A stretch of DNA of 64,000 bases from Lysinibacillus boronitolerans JCM 21713 = 10a = NBRC 103108 (GCF_000772935.1 NZ_JPVR01000076.1:1-64000); one strand, 5' to 3'; counted from the stretch's first letter, positions 9,049 to 18,522 are shown. The notes: a model not told the origin generated them from the sequence alone. Numbers and translations are program-made.

Positions 9049-9501
9049 TCAATCCTGTTTCATGTGTACATGTAGTTTTTCTAAGTAGCTTGATAATTGC
9101 GCGACTTCTTGTTCATTAAAACCAACAAGCATCTCTTGCAAGTATTGCTGTCTTTTTTCAATAACTTCTTGAATAATACGTTCGCCCTTTTCGAGAAGAT
9201 GAACGACAACGACACGGCGATCATTTTCATCACGCACACGCTTGACTAATTCATTTTTCTCCATTCGGTCCACTAAATCTGTTGTTGTGCTAAAAGCTAA
9301 ATATAAACGGTTTGATAATTCGCCAATTGTAATATCACCAAGCTCTTCTAACCACTGTAATGCAACAAATTGTGGCGGCGTAATCGCATAATCGGAAACA
9401 ATTTCTCTTCCCTTTTGCTTCACGATGGCCGCTATATAGCGTAATTCCTTTTCAACCGTTGCAACGGTTTCAGGTGAGTGCTTTGTTACTTCATCCGACA
9501 T
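9049..9501 (-). CDS. ysmB: MarR-family transcriptional regulator (YsmB)
   Basis: A 150-residue winged-helix regulator. The wing and recognition helix are in the middle (GELSNRLYLAFSTTTDLVDRMEKN) with the DRRVVVVHL beta-wing after it, and long helices at both ends for dimerisation. The effector is unknown. It sits between gerE and racE exactly as ysmB does in B. subtilis. TAGGAG precedes the ATG. Confidence 0.88.
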   Translation of the reverse strand: MSDEVTKHSPETVATVEKELRYIAAIVKQKGREIVSDYAITPPQFVALQWLEELGDITIGELSNRLYLAFSTTTDLVDRMEKNELVKRVRDENDRRVVVVHLLEKGERIIQEVIEKRQQYLQEMLVGFNEQEVAQLSSYLEKLHVHMKQD

Positions 9502-9575
9502 ATAACTATTTCACTCCTAAAAATACGTTGAATAGTTCTATTTTGTCGTTTTTTTCACGAAATAGCAAGTGTCCA

Positions 9576-9797
9576 TTAGTCTAATTTAAATTCTTCCAAG
9601 CGTAACAGCTCAATTAACGCCTGAGATCGATTCGTTACACCTAGCTTTTGAATTGTATTGGAAATGTGATTTCGCACTGTTTTTTCACTAATACCAAGCT
9701 GCTCTGCAATATCTCTCGTTGTTTTTTCAGCTAATAAAAGCGCAAATATTTCACGTTCTCGGTTTGTTAAAAGAGAACGATGATGAGAGCCATTCAT
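9576..9797 (-). CDS. gerE: Spore-germination/late mother-cell regulator GerE
   Basis: A 73-residue LuxR-type helix-turn-helix protein with no receiver domain, the size and layout of GerE, which controls late coat genes with sigma-K. The DNA-binding helix-turn-helix is LTNREREIFALLL...DIAEQLGISEKTVRNHISN. It lies between ysmB and ysmA as in B. subtilis. A strong GGAGGAGGG site precedes the ATG, and a sigma-K-like promoter is visible upstream. Confidence 0.93.
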   Translation of the reverse strand: MNGSHHRSLLTNREREIFALLLAEKTTRDIAEQLGISEKTVRNHISNTIQKLGVTNRSQALIELLRLEEFKLD

Positions 9798-9828
9798 TCA
9801 GTTACACCCTCCTCCCCCGCACGTATTG

Positions 9829-9856
9829 TAACTTATGTTAAGGGGCAGGAAGCGGT
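9829..9856 (-). promoter_or_regulatory. Candidate sigma-K/E-type promoter of gerE
   Basis: On the minus strand CATAAGTTA (9837-9829) fits a sigma-K/E -10 element (CATAnnnTA), with an AC dinucleotide at 9856-9855 seventeen bases upstream as the minimal -35. It is about 30 bases before the gerE start. The match is seen directly; use by sigma-K is inferred from known gerE regulation. Confidence 0.45.
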
Positions 9857-9984
9857 GACGGCTATTTGCATGATTATTCCATGTTTCCTTAAAAATTTCG
9901 AAAATTATATTGATACATTCGTAAATTTTACGTAAAATGCAATTCCTACTATTTTAATAAATTTACATACAGTTACATATTGAG

Positions 9985-10449
9985 CTAGTGAGGTAGCATA
10001 GCCAACTGATTTAATTTCGTTTTTTCTTCCTCTGAAATCGGTACACTTTTGCCTGTGCGAGGATCCATTTGCACAATCGTTCCACGACCAGTGAAACAAA
10101 TTTCGTCCTTTTGATTTTTTGCTAGATAATGAATGTCCATCGATGAATTCCCAACTTGCGCGATTTTTGTATAAATTCGTAGAACGTCATCAAAGAAAAC
10201 CTGCTTTACATAATCACATTGTAAATCGGCTACGATTGGTATAGATTTCACATCCTCTTCTCCAACTGAGGGCATTAAAATTCCTAAATGACGGAAATAA
10301 TCAATTCTTGCTTGCTCAAAATATGTAAAGCTAATCGTATTGTTCATATGACCATACATGTCTGTTTCTGAAAATCGTACTCGTACCTCACTAAAAAATG
10401 AAAAACCCTTTTCCCACTCTTGAAAATTATCGATATAATTTGCCTTCAT
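9985..10449 (-). CDS. ysmA: YsmA-like acyl-CoA thioesterase (hotdog fold)
   Basis: A 154-residue 4HBT-type hotdog protein. The RFSETDMYGHMNN segment holds the catalytic Asp and the conserved HMNN, and FEQARIDYF follows as in the family. The likely activity is acyl-CoA thioester hydrolysis, with unknown chain preference. ATG 10449 is preferred because GGGGATGG precedes it, while the ATG 14 codons upstream has no site. It sits between gerE and sdhB, as in B. subtilis. Confidence 0.85.
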   Translation of the reverse strand: MKANYIDNFQEWEKGFSFFSEVRVRFSETDMYGHMNNTISFTYFEQARIDYFRHLGILMPSVGEEDVKSIPIVADLQCDYVKQVFFDDVLRIYTKIAQVGNSSMDIHYLAKNQKDEICFTGRGTIVQMDPRTGKSVPISEEEKTKLNQLAMLPH

Positions 10450-10600
10450 GATATACCATCCCCTGTCATGTAATTGCCCGTCTTTTATCAATCGACGGTA
10501 AACAAAATGAATACATATTCATTATAAAAGAAAATGCTATATTATCATAGAAAAAACGCGAATATTCAATTTGATAACTATTCATTTCTATAACTATAAA

Positions 10601-10630
10601 AAACTCCCTCACACGAAGTGTAAGGGAGTT
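10601..10630 (-). terminator. Terminator of the sdhCAB operon
   Basis: On the minus strand AACTCCCTTACAC, a TTCG loop, then GTGTGAGGGAGTT and a run of T. A stable UUCG-capped intrinsic terminator just after sdhB. Confidence 0.88.
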
Positions 10631-10642
10631 CTTGTCCGTATA

Positions 10643-11422
10643 TTAGTCTACGTAGTGGTCAGAACCGAAGAAGTTACGGAACATTTGCACAGTAGTTGCA
10701 CGGTTTAATGAAGCGATAGATGTTGTTAAAGGAATACCTTTTGGACATGCAGCAACACAGTTTTGAGAGTTACCACAGTTTGCAAGGCCGCCATCACCCA
10801 TAATCGCATTTAAACGTTCATCTTTAATCATTGCACCTGTTGGGTGAGTGTTGAAAAGACGTACTTGTGATAATGGAGCTGGTCCGATGAATGAAGCTTT
10901 TTCAGACACGTTTGGACATGCTTCCATACATACACCACAAGTCATACATTTAGATAATTCATAAGCCCATTGACGTTTACCTTCTGGCATACGTGGACCT
11001 TCACCTAAATCATACGTACCATCGATTGGTACCCATGCTTTCACTTTTTTAAGAGCGTTGAACATACGTTCACGGTCAACTTGTAGGTCACGAATAACAG
11101 GGAATGTTTTCATTGGCTCCAATTTAATCGGCTCTGTCAATTGGTCTACTAGTGTAGAACATGATTGACGTGGACGGCCATTGATTACCATTGAACATGC
11201 ACCACAAACTTCTTCTAAACAGTTCATATCCCATGATACTGGTGATGTGTTTACACCATCTTCAGTAACAGGATTTTTTTGAATTTCCATTAAAATTGAA
11301 ATTACGTTCATACCATGACGGTAAGGCACTTGGAATTTTTGCCAGTAGCTATTGCCGCCTTGTGTATCTTGACGTAAGATTTCCACTTTGACCATTCTTC
11401 CAGTATTAGCTGCGATTTGCAT
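10643..11422 (-). CDS. sdhB: Succinate dehydrogenase iron-sulfur subunit
   Basis: A 259-residue electron-transfer subunit of complex II. The 2Fe-2S ligands are in CLEEVCGACSM and its following Cys, the 4Fe-4S ligands in CMTCGVCMEACP, and the remaining cluster ligands in CGNSQNCVAACPKG. It passes electrons from the SdhA flavin to the SdhC haem and menaquinone at the membrane. GAAAGGAG precedes the ATG, five bases after sdhA. Last gene of sdhC-sdhA-sdhB. Confidence 0.97.
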   Translation of the reverse strand: MQIAANTGRMVKVEILRQDTQGGNSYWQKFQVPYRHGMNVISILMEIQKNPVTEDGVNTSPVSWDMNCLEEVCGACSMVINGRPRQSCSTLVDQLTEPIKLEPMKTFPVIRDLQVDRERMFNALKKVKAWVPIDGTYDLGEGPRMPEGKRQWAYELSKCMTCGVCMEACPNVSEKASFIGPAPLSQVRLFNTHPTGAMIKDERLNAIMGDGGLANCGNSQNCVAACPKGIPLTTSIASLNRATTVQMFRNFFGSDHYVD

Positions 11423-11427
11423 AACTT

Positions 11428-13182
11428 TTAGTCTCCTTTCGCAGAGTAGTCGCGTTTACGTGGTGGGATTAATGAAACGTCGACTTCTTGGTACGTGATG
11501 ATTGGATTACCAGTAGCTGGGTCAAACTTCGCCATTGTTGTTTTTAAGAAGTTCTCATCATCACGGTTAGGGAAATCAGGTTTATAGTGTGCACCACGAG
11601 ATTCATTACGTAATAGTGCACCTTTTGTCATTACTTTTGCAAGCACTAACATATTTTTAAGCTGACGTGTAAAGTGTGCGCCTTGGTTGCTCCATTTTTG
11701 CGTATCATTGATGTTGATATTATTCCAACGCTCAGTAAGCTCATCAAGTTTTTTCAATGTATCTTCAAGCTGATCATTGTAACGTACTACAGTCATTGTA
11801 GCAGTCATCATTTCACCAAGCTCTTTATGCAGTAAGTAAGCGTTTTCTGTGCCTTCCATTTTCATGATAGCATCCCATTTCGCTTGTTCCTCTTTTACAC
11901 GTGCATCGTAAATCTCTTGTGGAAGATCTTCAGCATGCTTTTTAAGGTGTTTTACATAATCTACTGCGTTTGGTCCTGCAACCATACCACCGTAGATAGC
12001 AGATAATAGTGAGTTTGCACCAAGACGGTTTGCACCATGTTGAGAGTAATCACATTCACCTGCTGCAAATAGACCAGGAATTTCAGTCATTTGATTGTAG
12101 TCAACCCATAATCCACCCATTGAATAGTGAACTGCTGGGAAAATTTTCATTGGTAATTTACGTGGGTCATCACCTACGAATTTTTCGTAAATCTCGATGA
12201 TACCACCAAGTTTAACGTCCAATTCATGTGGATCTTTATGAGAAAGATCTAGGTATACCATGTTTTCGCCATTGATACCAAGTTTTTGGTTTACACAAAC
12301 GTCGAAAATTTCACGTGTTGCAATATCACGTGGTACTAAGTTACCATAAGCTGGGTATTTCTCTTCTAAGAAGTACCAAGGTTTACCGTCTTTATAAGTC
12401 CAAATACGACCGCCTTCACCACGAGCTGATTCTGACATTAGACGGTTTTTGTCATCTCCAGGAATCGCTGTTGGGTGAATTTGAATGAACTCACCATTCG
12501 CATATGAAGCACCTTGTTGATAAACGATAGAAGCAGCAGAACCTGTGTTAATAACAGAGTTTGTTGTTTTACCGAAGATAATACCAGGGCCACCAGTCGC
12601 CATAATAACAGCGTCTGCACGGAATGATTTAATTTCTTCTGTACGCATATCTTGCGCTACGATACCACGACAAACGCCGTCTTCATCGATAATAACACCA
12701 AGGAATTCCCAGTGTTCATATTTATTTACTAAACCAGCTACTTCATGAGAACGAACTTGCTCATCTAGCGCATATAGTAATTGTTGACCAGTTGTTGCAC
12801 CAGAGAAAGCTGTACGGTGCATTAAAGTACCACCAAAACGACGGAAATCTAAAAGTCCTTCTGGTGTACGGTTGAACATAACACCCATACGGTCCATTAA
12901 GTGAATAATGCCAGGTGCTGCATCACACATACCTTTTACTGGTGGTTGGTTCGCTAGGAAGTCCCCACCATATACTGTATCATCAAAGTGGATCCATGGA
13001 GAATCCCCTTCACCTTTAGTATTTACCGCACCATTAATTCCGCCTTGCGCACAAACAGAGTGTGAGCGTTTTACAGGAACTAATGAGAATAAATCAACTT
13101 CAGTACCAACTTCAGCTGCTTTAATCGTTGCCATCAGACCGGCAAGACCACCGCCGACAACAATTATTTTGCTTTTCGCCAT
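11428..13182 (-). CDS. sdhA: Succinate dehydrogenase flavoprotein subunit
   Basis: A 584-residue catalytic subunit that oxidises succinate to fumarate. Visible features are the FAD dinucleotide motif VVGGGLAGL at the N-terminus, the flavin-attachment region KRSHSVCAQGGINGA, the active-site IHPTAIPG and SESARGEGG segments, and HGANRLGANSL near residue 380. Length and order match the B. subtilis type. It lies between sdhC and sdhB in one operon. Confidence 0.97.
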   Translation of the reverse strand: MAKSKIIVVGGGLAGLMATIKAAEVGTEVDLFSLVPVKRSHSVCAQGGINGAVNTKGEGDSPWIHFDDTVYGGDFLANQPPVKGMCDAAPGIIHLMDRMGVMFNRTPEGLLDFRRFGGTLMHRTAFSGATTGQQLLYALDEQVRSHEVAGLVNKYEHWEFLGVIIDEDGVCRGIVAQDMRTEEIKSFRADAVIMATGGPGIIFGKTTNSVINTGSAASIVYQQGASYANGEFIQIHPTAIPGDDKNRLMSESARGEGGRIWTYKDGKPWYFLEEKYPAYGNLVPRDIATREIFDVCVNQKLGINGENMVYLDLSHKDPHELDVKLGGIIEIYEKFVGDDPRKLPMKIFPAVHYSMGGLWVDYNQMTEIPGLFAAGECDYSQHGANRLGANSLLSAIYGGMVAGPNAVDYVKHLKKHAEDLPQEIYDARVKEEQAKWDAIMKMEGTENAYLLHKELGEMMTATMTVVRYNDQLEDTLKKLDELTERWNNININDTQKWSNQGAHFTRQLKNMLVLAKVMTKGALLRNESRGAHYKPDFPNRDDENFLKTTMAKFDPATGNPIITYQEVDVSLIPPRKRDYSAKGD

Positions 13183-13248
13183 GATTATTTCTCACTCCTC
13201 TTAAAAAATTGCAATGATTGCATGTGCTCTATCGTAGCTTCTATTGAA

Positions 13249-13857
13249 TTATACGAAAGCTAAAATAGCAGCCACACCAACTACACTTAGAATTACGAAA
13301 AGAATGTTTGTTACGTAAGTAGCGATCTTTTGAGACTGAGGAGATTGTGTAATACCCCAGCTTACTAGGAATGCCCATAAACCGTTAGATAAGTGGAAAG
13401 TTGCTGATAAAATACCAACAATGTAGAATCCAAGCATGAATGGATTAGCAACGATATTCGCCATCATGTCGTAATCAACGTGTGTGCCAAGTGCTTTTTG
13501 AATACGAGTTTGGAAAATATGCCATGCAATGAATATCACTAAGAATACACCAGTAAAACGTTGTAAAGAGAACATCCAGTTACGGTACGTACTGAAACGT
13601 CCTGTGTTTGGTGTAGCAGTGAATGCAATGTAGACACCATAGAATGCGTGGAACATTAATGGAATATAGATGACAATCCATTCAACTAGGATAAGGAATG
13701 GAATCTTTTCCATTACTGCGGTAGCATCGTTGTAACTTTCTGCCCCGCCTGTTGCTGTAAAGTTAATGAACAGGTGCATCGTTAAAAACAGACCTACTGG
13801 AATGATCCCAAGTAGAGAATGTAAGCGACGCCATAAAAACTCTCGATCTTTCGACAA
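13249..13857 (-). CDS. sdhC: Succinate dehydrogenase cytochrome b558 subunit
   Basis: A 202-residue membrane anchor with five predicted helices, the single-polypeptide di-haem type of Bacillales complex II. Candidate haem-ligand His residues occur in RRLHSLLG, TMHLFINF, MFHAFYG, FIAWHIFQ and FHLSNGLW. Translation begins at TTG (13857), spaced well from a G-rich site. First gene of the operon, with a near-consensus promoter about 110 bases upstream. Confidence 0.95.
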   Translation of the reverse strand: MSKDREFLWRRLHSLLGIIPVGLFLTMHLFINFTATGGAESYNDATAVMEKIPFLILVEWIVIYIPLMFHAFYGVYIAFTATPNTGRFSTYRNWMFSLQRFTGVFLVIFIAWHIFQTRIQKALGTHVDYDMMANIVANPFMLGFYIVGILSATFHLSNGLWAFLVSWGITQSPQSQKIATYVTNILFVILSVVGVAAILAFV

Positions 13858-13926
13858 GACTGTTACCCCCCTTAGTACTTAAAATAGCACAACAAAAGAA
13901 GTCATCATTTTGTAAATGATACTTCA

Positions 13927-13954
13927 TTGACTGTGTATTTCATCATGGTACAAT
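13927..13954 (+). promoter_or_regulatory. Candidate sigma-A promoter reading toward yslB
   Basis: TTGACT (13927-13932), 16 bases, then TACAAT (13949-13954): one mismatch in each hexamer. It would start near 13961, giving yslB a leader of about 170 bases. It faces the sdhC promoter head-on. Confidence 0.55.
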
Positions 13955-13968
13955 ATTATGACATGTTT

Positions 13969-13997
13969 ATTGTACTCTCAAGAGCTACGAGCGTCAA
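13969..13997 (-). promoter_or_regulatory. Sigma-A promoter of sdhCAB
   Basis: On the minus strand TTGACG (13997-13992), 17 bases, then TACAAT (13974-13969). The predicted start is near 13962 and leaves a leader of about 105 bases before sdhC. Confidence 0.65.
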
Positions 13998-14129
13998 GGC
14001 AACTCGGAGTTTTTCATAGAGCTTATTAAAGAACTAATCTAGTACATGATGCGTCGTTTTTTCTCGAAAAATCTATCATTACTTTATTACCGTTAAATTT
14101 TAAGAAAATTCTAAGAAAGAAGGATAACA

Positions 14130-14564
14130 ATGTTAAACACTCCATCTCCTACAATCTCATCATTTGGCTATGAGATCATTCGTGATCATATTCTATCTTC
14201 TATACTCGGTAAACATGAAGATGATGTCCTTTATTGGGCAGGTAAGGAGCTTGCTCGCAAGTTCCCATGTAAAAGTCAAGATGAACTTATCGCATTTTTC
14301 GCAGATGCCTGCTGGGGTACATTAGAACTCATAAAGGAATCAAAAGATGGACGCATTTTCCAGTTGACAAATGACCCTGAAATTCTGCAAATTAAGCAAC
14401 GTAGCTTTAAACTTGAAGCAGGATTTATAGCAGAGCAAATTCAACTAGCGAAAGGCTACCTGACAGAATGCTATAATGAAAAACGGGAAAAGCAACAATA
14501 CGTCATGTTTACAGTCAAATGGGATGTTAAAGAACGTATTATGAATACCATTCCCTTAGAATAA
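14130..14564 (+). CDS. yslB: YslB-family protein (DUF2507)
   Basis: A 144-residue cytosolic protein recognised as YslB by the block from FGYEIIRDHILSSILG through DVLYWAGKELARKFP and the divergent position next to sdhC, as in B. subtilis. The fold family is haem-NO-binding/V4R-like; the function is unknown. AGAAAGAAGG precedes the ATG. A strong terminator follows directly. Confidence 0.88.
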   Translation: MLNTPSPTISSFGYEIIRDHILSSILGKHEDDVLYWAGKELARKFPCKSQDELIAFFADACWGTLELIKESKDGRIFQLTNDPEILQIKQRSFKLEAGFIAEQIQLAKGYLTECYNEKREKQQYVMFTVKWDVKERIMNTIPLE

Positions 14565-14569
14565 TTAAA

Positions 14570-14615
14570 AAGGATTGTCTCCCATTAAAGAATGGGAGGA
14601 CAATCCTTCTTTTTT
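14570..14615. terminator. Terminator between yslB and lysC
   Basis: The long hairpin AAGGATTGTC(T)CCCATT / AATGGGAGGACAATCCTT with a T-rich tail serves yslB; as a dyad it may also stop lysC transcription from the other side. Confidence 0.85.
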
Positions 14616-14662
14616 CTTCCTTTTATTTCGGTCAATTACATAAAATGCTGTTTCTTCTATTA

Positions 14663-15889
14663 TTATATGTAAAGTGCTTGCTCTAAATTAAACTCATCAT
14701 GGAGAGCATTAGCTGCTTTGATCATATCATCCTGTGGGACAACAACGGACACTTTTATTTCAGAGGTACTTACCATTTTTACAGGGACATTTTCACGACG
14801 TAACCGATCAAACATACGAGCAGCAACGCCTGGATTAGAAGCCATGCCTGAACCTATGATAGAAACTTTTGCTAGCCCAATTTCGAAGTCAGCAAAACTA
14901 AATCCGAGTGATAATTTACTATCCTCTAACACACGTAATGCTTCCGCAAATTCCTCTTTTAAAATGGAAAACGATACAGTTGGCTTCAACCCATCAATAA
15001 TGGCTTGGACAATAATATCTACATTAATACGGTTCTCTGCAAGAACCGTAAATATGTCTGCTAATGAAGCATTGGAAAAAGCATCATACCCTACTGTTAA
15101 ACGAATAATATCCGATTCAAATGCCACACCACGAACGACTAAATTTTTTTCCATTTCTACTTCCTCCTTCAATAAAGTGCCTACTGATTCAACTAAACTT
15201 GAGCGTATAATAACAGGCATTTGAAATTTCTTCGCTAACTCCACCGCACGTGGATGTATGATATGAGATCCTAAGTTAGATAATTCCAACATTTCATCAT
15301 AGGATATTTCCTGTAGCTTTTGGGCATTTGTAACATAACGTGGATCTGCTGTATAAACACCGTCCACATTTGTATACATATCAACTCTCTCCGCTTCTAA
15401 CGATACAGCAAGTGCTACAGCTGCTGTTTCAGCTCCACCTTTCCCTAGCATGGTAATATTGTGCTCTTCGTCAATCCCCTGTTCTCCTGCAATGACTACA
15501 ATTTGTCCCTGTGTAAAGTGTTCTTCCATTCGACTAACATCTATATAGTCGATTCGTGCATGTCGATACATACCGTCCGTATGTATACCAGCTTGCCATC
15601 CAGTTAGAGACACAGCATTATAGCCTGCTTCCTGTAAGGCGATGGCTAATAAAGCACTAGATAATTGAGAGCCTGTTGACAAAACCGCATCTAATTCTCG
15701 TTTCGATACATCGTCTGTTAGTTGATGTACCATCATTTTCATCTCTTTCACAGTGTGTCCCATCGCTGCAACGACCACCACTACATCAAAACCTTTGTCC
15801 TTTTCAGCAATCGCTTTTCGAGCAGCCTCTTGGATTTGTTCAGTGGAACCTAATGCAGCTCCTCCAAACTTCATCACGATTTTAGCCAT
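14663..15889 (-). CDS. lysC: Aspartokinase, lysine-sensitive type, with internal beta-subunit start
   Basis: A 408-residue aspartate kinase, first step of the lysine/diaminopimelate pathway. KFGGAALG at the N-terminus and the ...TNVDGVYTADPR block mark the kinase domain; the C-terminal third holds two ACT domains. An internal ATG at 15154 (MEKNLVVRG) is preceded by AAGGAGGAAGTAGAA, a strong ribosome-binding site, and would yield a 163-residue ACT-domain product. B. subtilis lysC is known to make alpha and beta subunits this way. The gene lies behind a lysine riboswitch and its own terminator, so expression should fall with lysine. Confidence 0.95.
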   Translation of the reverse strand: MAKIVMKFGGAALGSTEQIQEAARKAIAEKDKGFDVVVVVAAMGHTVKEMKMMVHQLTDDVSKRELDAVLSTGSQLSSALLAIALQEAGYNAVSLTGWQAGIHTDGMYRHARIDYIDVSRMEEHFTQGQIVVIAGEQGIDEEHNITMLGKGGAETAAVALAVSLEAERVDMYTNVDGVYTADPRYVTNAQKLQEISYDEMLELSNLGSHIIHPRAVELAKKFQMPVIIRSSLVESVGTLLKEEVEMEKNLVVRGVAFESDIIRLTVGYDAFSNASLADIFTVLAENRINVDIIVQAIIDGLKPTVSFSILKEEFAEALRVLEDSKLSLGFSFADFEIGLAKVSIIGSGMASNPGVAARMFDRLRRENVPVKMVSTSEIKVSVVVPQDDMIKAANALHDEFNLEQALYI

Positions 15890-15940
15890 TCTTTCATTCT
15901 CCCTTCCAGTTCATGTATTTCACCTAATTATGGGTTTCTA

Positions 15941-15982
15941 GAAAAACTAAAAGGCAGCCTCCACATAACGTGAAAGCTACCT
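15941..15982 (-). terminator. Riboswitch-controlled terminator of lysC
   Basis: On the minus strand AGGTAGCTTTCAC, loop GTTAT, then GTGGAGGCTGCCT pairs at all 13 positions counting G-U, followed by a T-rich tract. It lies between the lysine aptamer and lysC. Confidence 0.88.
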
Positions 15983-16011
15983 ATAACATGTACAATAATC
16001 GTAACTTGCGC

Positions 16012-16188
16012 ATGTGTGATAGCTCTCCGAAACGTTTAGAATCGACAGTCTTACATTTCTTAAATGCAAAACCAGTACAGCAATGGAACAACAATACTGT
16101 ACTTCGGCAAGCTCCCCTTTCACACAATATCTTTGGATTTGTCCATCCTCCATCGTGTTACTCTTGAACCTTGCACCTCTATCATCAC
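16012..16188 (-). ncRNA. Lysine riboswitch (L-box)
   Basis: The minus strand carries the conserved L-box segments in order: AGAGGTGCAAGGTTCAAGAGTA, a hairpin ending GTGTGAAAGGGGAGC, TTGCCGAAG, a long hairpin around GTACAG...CTGTAC, TGCATTTAAGAAATGTAAGACTGTC, and GGAGAGCTATCAC, which closes helix P1. Lysine binding would favour the downstream terminator. All elements are seen directly; the assignment rests on the well-known consensus. Confidence 0.95.
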
Positions 16189-16255
16189 TTTAAAGTGAAT
16201 GTATTCAATTCATTAAGCCTTAGCGTAAACAAACTAGTCACGCAGTTGGCTCTCC

Positions 16256-16277
16256 ATAACATTGAAAACAATGTTAT
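16256..16277. terminator. Possible terminator after uvrC
   Basis: A perfect 9-bp inverted repeat ATAACATTG/CAATGTTAT with an AAAA loop lies 20 bases beyond the uvrC stop. The U-tract is weak, so termination is only likely. Confidence 0.45.
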
Positions 16278-16296
16278 TTATAACCATAGCACATGC

Positions 16297-18087
16297 CTAT
16301 TCCTTTGACAATGATTGTTGCTGAAAATAGCTAAAAATTTGGCTTGCTAAATTAGCGGGCATCCCAGCCTCCTGTAATGCTAGCTCGCTCGCCTCTCGAA
16401 TTTTTTTGACTGAACCGAAATGTTTTAGCAACTGTTGCTTTCGTTTTGGTCCTACCCCTTCAATATGATCTAATACAGATTGAATGGCATGCTTCTCATG
16501 CTGTTGACGCAAGAAGGTAATAGCAAAGCGGTGAACTTCGTCTTGAATTCGTTGTAATAAATAAAAGCCATCACTTGTACGTTTCAAGCTAATCACTTCT
16601 GGTGGATCACCAAACAATAGCTGAGATGTATTATGCTTATCATCCTTTGCTAAACCAGCAATCGGTATGACAAGACCCAGCTCATCTTCTAGTACTTCAC
16701 GGGCTACTTCCATTTGCCCCTTACCACCATCAATTAAGACTAAATCTGGTAATGGGAGACCTTCCTTTAAAACACGTATATAGCGACGACGTATAACCTC
16801 CTGCATTGCACCGTAATCATCATGCTTGGCTGCTGTACGTGTTTTATATTTTCGGTATTCCTTTTTCGCAGGCTTCCCATCAATGAACACTACCATAGCA
16901 GATACTGCATCCGTTCCATGCATATGACTATTATCAAAAGCTTCAATTCGTAAAGGTGTACTAATACCCATTGCTTCACCAAGTGCCTCACAAGCACCAA
17001 TGGTACGTTCCTCCTGGCGTTCTATTAGCTGGAATTTAGCTGCCACAGCAATTTCGGCATTTTTGGTTGCTAATTCAACCAATTCCTTCTTTTGACCTCT
17101 TTTCGGTGTGAGCACTTTGATCTCTAATAATTCCGTTAAGATAGCTGCATCAATGGCTTGTGGAATAAAGATTTCTTTTGGCTTAATATGCTCTGGTTTT
17201 TCATAAAAGCGTCCAACAAAAGTTAAAAATTCATCCTCTGCATCTTGATAGATTGGGAAAATCGAGACATCACGCTCTATCAGCTTACCTTGGCGCACAA
17301 AGAAAACCTGTACACACATCCATCCTTTTTCCACGGCATAGCCAAATACATCTCGATTTGTTGTATCACTTGAAACTATTTTTTGTTTCTGCATAACCGT
17401 ATCAATATGGGCAATCTGGTCTCGGAATTCCTTCGCTCGCTCAAATTCCAGATTTTCGGCAGCTGCTAGCATTTTAGCTTCAAGCTCTTTTTTGACTGCC
17501 TCCACACCACCATTTAGAAACTTCGTCATATCCTCAATCATTTCTTGGTAAACCTGACCATCAATTTCCTTCACACATGGTGCTAAGCATTGACCCATAT
17601 GATAATACAGGCAAACCTTCGATGGTAATTGTACACATTTACGCAGCGGATACAATCGATCCAATAGCTTTTTTGTTTCACTTGCTGCATAGGCATTTGG
17701 ATAAGGACCAAAATATTTAGCCTTATCCTTTTTTACCTTCCGTGTCGTAATTAGACGAGGATGTTTTTCATTCGTAATTTTTAAATATGGATAGGTCTTA
17801 TCATCCGTTAACATGACATTATATTTTGGATCATGTAATTTGATGAGATTCAGCTCTAAAATAAGTGCTTCAATATTGGATGACGTCACAATATACTCAA
17901 AATCTTCTATTTCACCTACAAGCCTTTGCGTTTTGCCTTCATGTGTTCCAGTAAAATAAGAGCGGACACGGTTTTTCAGAACTTTTGCTTTACCGACATA
18001 AATGATTGTCCCTTGTCGATCCTTCATCAAATAGCAGCCAGGCTGATCTGGTAAAATATCCAGTTTTCGTTTGATTAAATCATTCAT
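16297..18087 (-). CDS. uvrC: Excinuclease ABC subunit C
   Basis: A 596-residue nucleotide-excision-repair nuclease that cuts on both sides of UvrAB-marked lesions. The N-terminal GIY-YIG domain ([19 protein letters not shown]) makes the 3' cut, the central UvrB-binding UVR motif is near residue 200, the C-terminal RNase-H-like domain holds DNSH and LIDGGKGQ, and a helix-hairpin-helix ([20 protein letters not shown]) closes it. It lies between trxA and lysC as in B. subtilis. Confidence 0.97.
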   Translation of the reverse strand: MNDLIKRKLDILPDQPGCYLMKDRQGTIIYVGKAKVLKNRVRSYFTGTHEGKTQRLVGEIEDFEYIVTSSNIEALILELNLIKLHDPKYNVMLTDDKTYPYLKITNEKHPRLITTRKVKKDKAKYFGPYPNAYAASETKKLLDRLYPLRKCVQLPSKVCLYYHMGQCLAPCVKEIDGQVYQEMIEDMTKFLNGGVEAVKKELEAKMLAAAENLEFERAKEFRDQIAHIDTVMQKQKIVSSDTTNRDVFGYAVEKGWMCVQVFFVRQGKLIERDVSIFPIYQDAEDEFLTFVGRFYEKPEHIKPKEIFIPQAIDAAILTELLEIKVLTPKRGQKKELVELATKNAEIAVAAKFQLIERQEERTIGACEALGEAMGISTPLRIEAFDNSHMHGTDAVSAMVVFIDGKPAKKEYRKYKTRTAAKHDDYGAMQEVIRRRYIRVLKEGLPLPDLVLIDGGKGQMEVAREVLEDELGLVIPIAGLAKDDKHNTSQLLFGDPPEVISLKRTSDGFYLLQRIQDEVHRFAITFLRQQHEKHAIQSVLDHIEGVGPKRKQQLLKHFGSVKKIREASELALQEAGMPANLASQIFSYFQQQSLSKE

Positions 18088-18163
18088 TACCTACCTGCCC
18101 CCCTAAGTAAAAATTCCCCTCATTAGAATAATGTTAGTTATTTTCTATATTATATAACGAAAA

Positions 18164-18196
18164 AAAGCCGAACACATCTATTGATGGCTCGGCTTT
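18164..18196 (-). terminator. Terminator of trxA
   Basis: The stem AAAGCCGA/TCGGCTTT closes a 17-base loop and is flanked by a run of A (T on the minus strand) just downstream of trxA. Confidence 0.75.
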
Positions 18197-18210
18197 GTGA
18201 ACTTCATTCA

Positions 18211-18522
18211 TTACGCATGTTTTGCGATAAATGCTTCTAAAGCTTCTTTTGGTTGGAAGCCTACTGTTTTGTCAACTAATTCTCCATCTTTAAATAATAG
18301 TAAAGATGGGATTGACATAATTTGATACTGAGCTGCAGTACCTTGGTTATTGTCAACGTCAACTTTTACAATTTTAGCCGCACTACCCGCAGCGTCCATT
18401 TCTTCAAGAACTGGCCCAATCATTTTACATGGTCCGCACCAAGCAGCCCAAAAGTCTACTAGTACTAACCCTTCTTTAATATCGTCCTGGAACGTAGCAT
18501 CTGTTGCATGTACAATTGCCAT
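18211..18522 (-). CDS. trxA: Thioredoxin
   Basis: A 103-residue thioredoxin with active site WAAWCGPCKM and the cis-proline segment IMSIPSLLLF. It is the general cytosolic disulfide reductant. AAGGAGG precedes the ATG. It sits between uvrC and the permease; in B. subtilis etfA is the direct neighbour. Confidence 0.97.
   Translation of the reverse strand: MAIVHATDATFQDDIKEGLVLVDFWAAWCGPCKMIGPVLEEMDAAGSAAKIVKVDVDNNQGTAAQYQIMSIPSLLLFKDGELVDKTVGFQPKEALEAFIAKHA

Noticed and set aside
14718-15224. 168-codon plus-strand frame opposite lysC
   Set aside because: Antisense shadow of the conserved ACT-domain region, with no ribosome-binding site.
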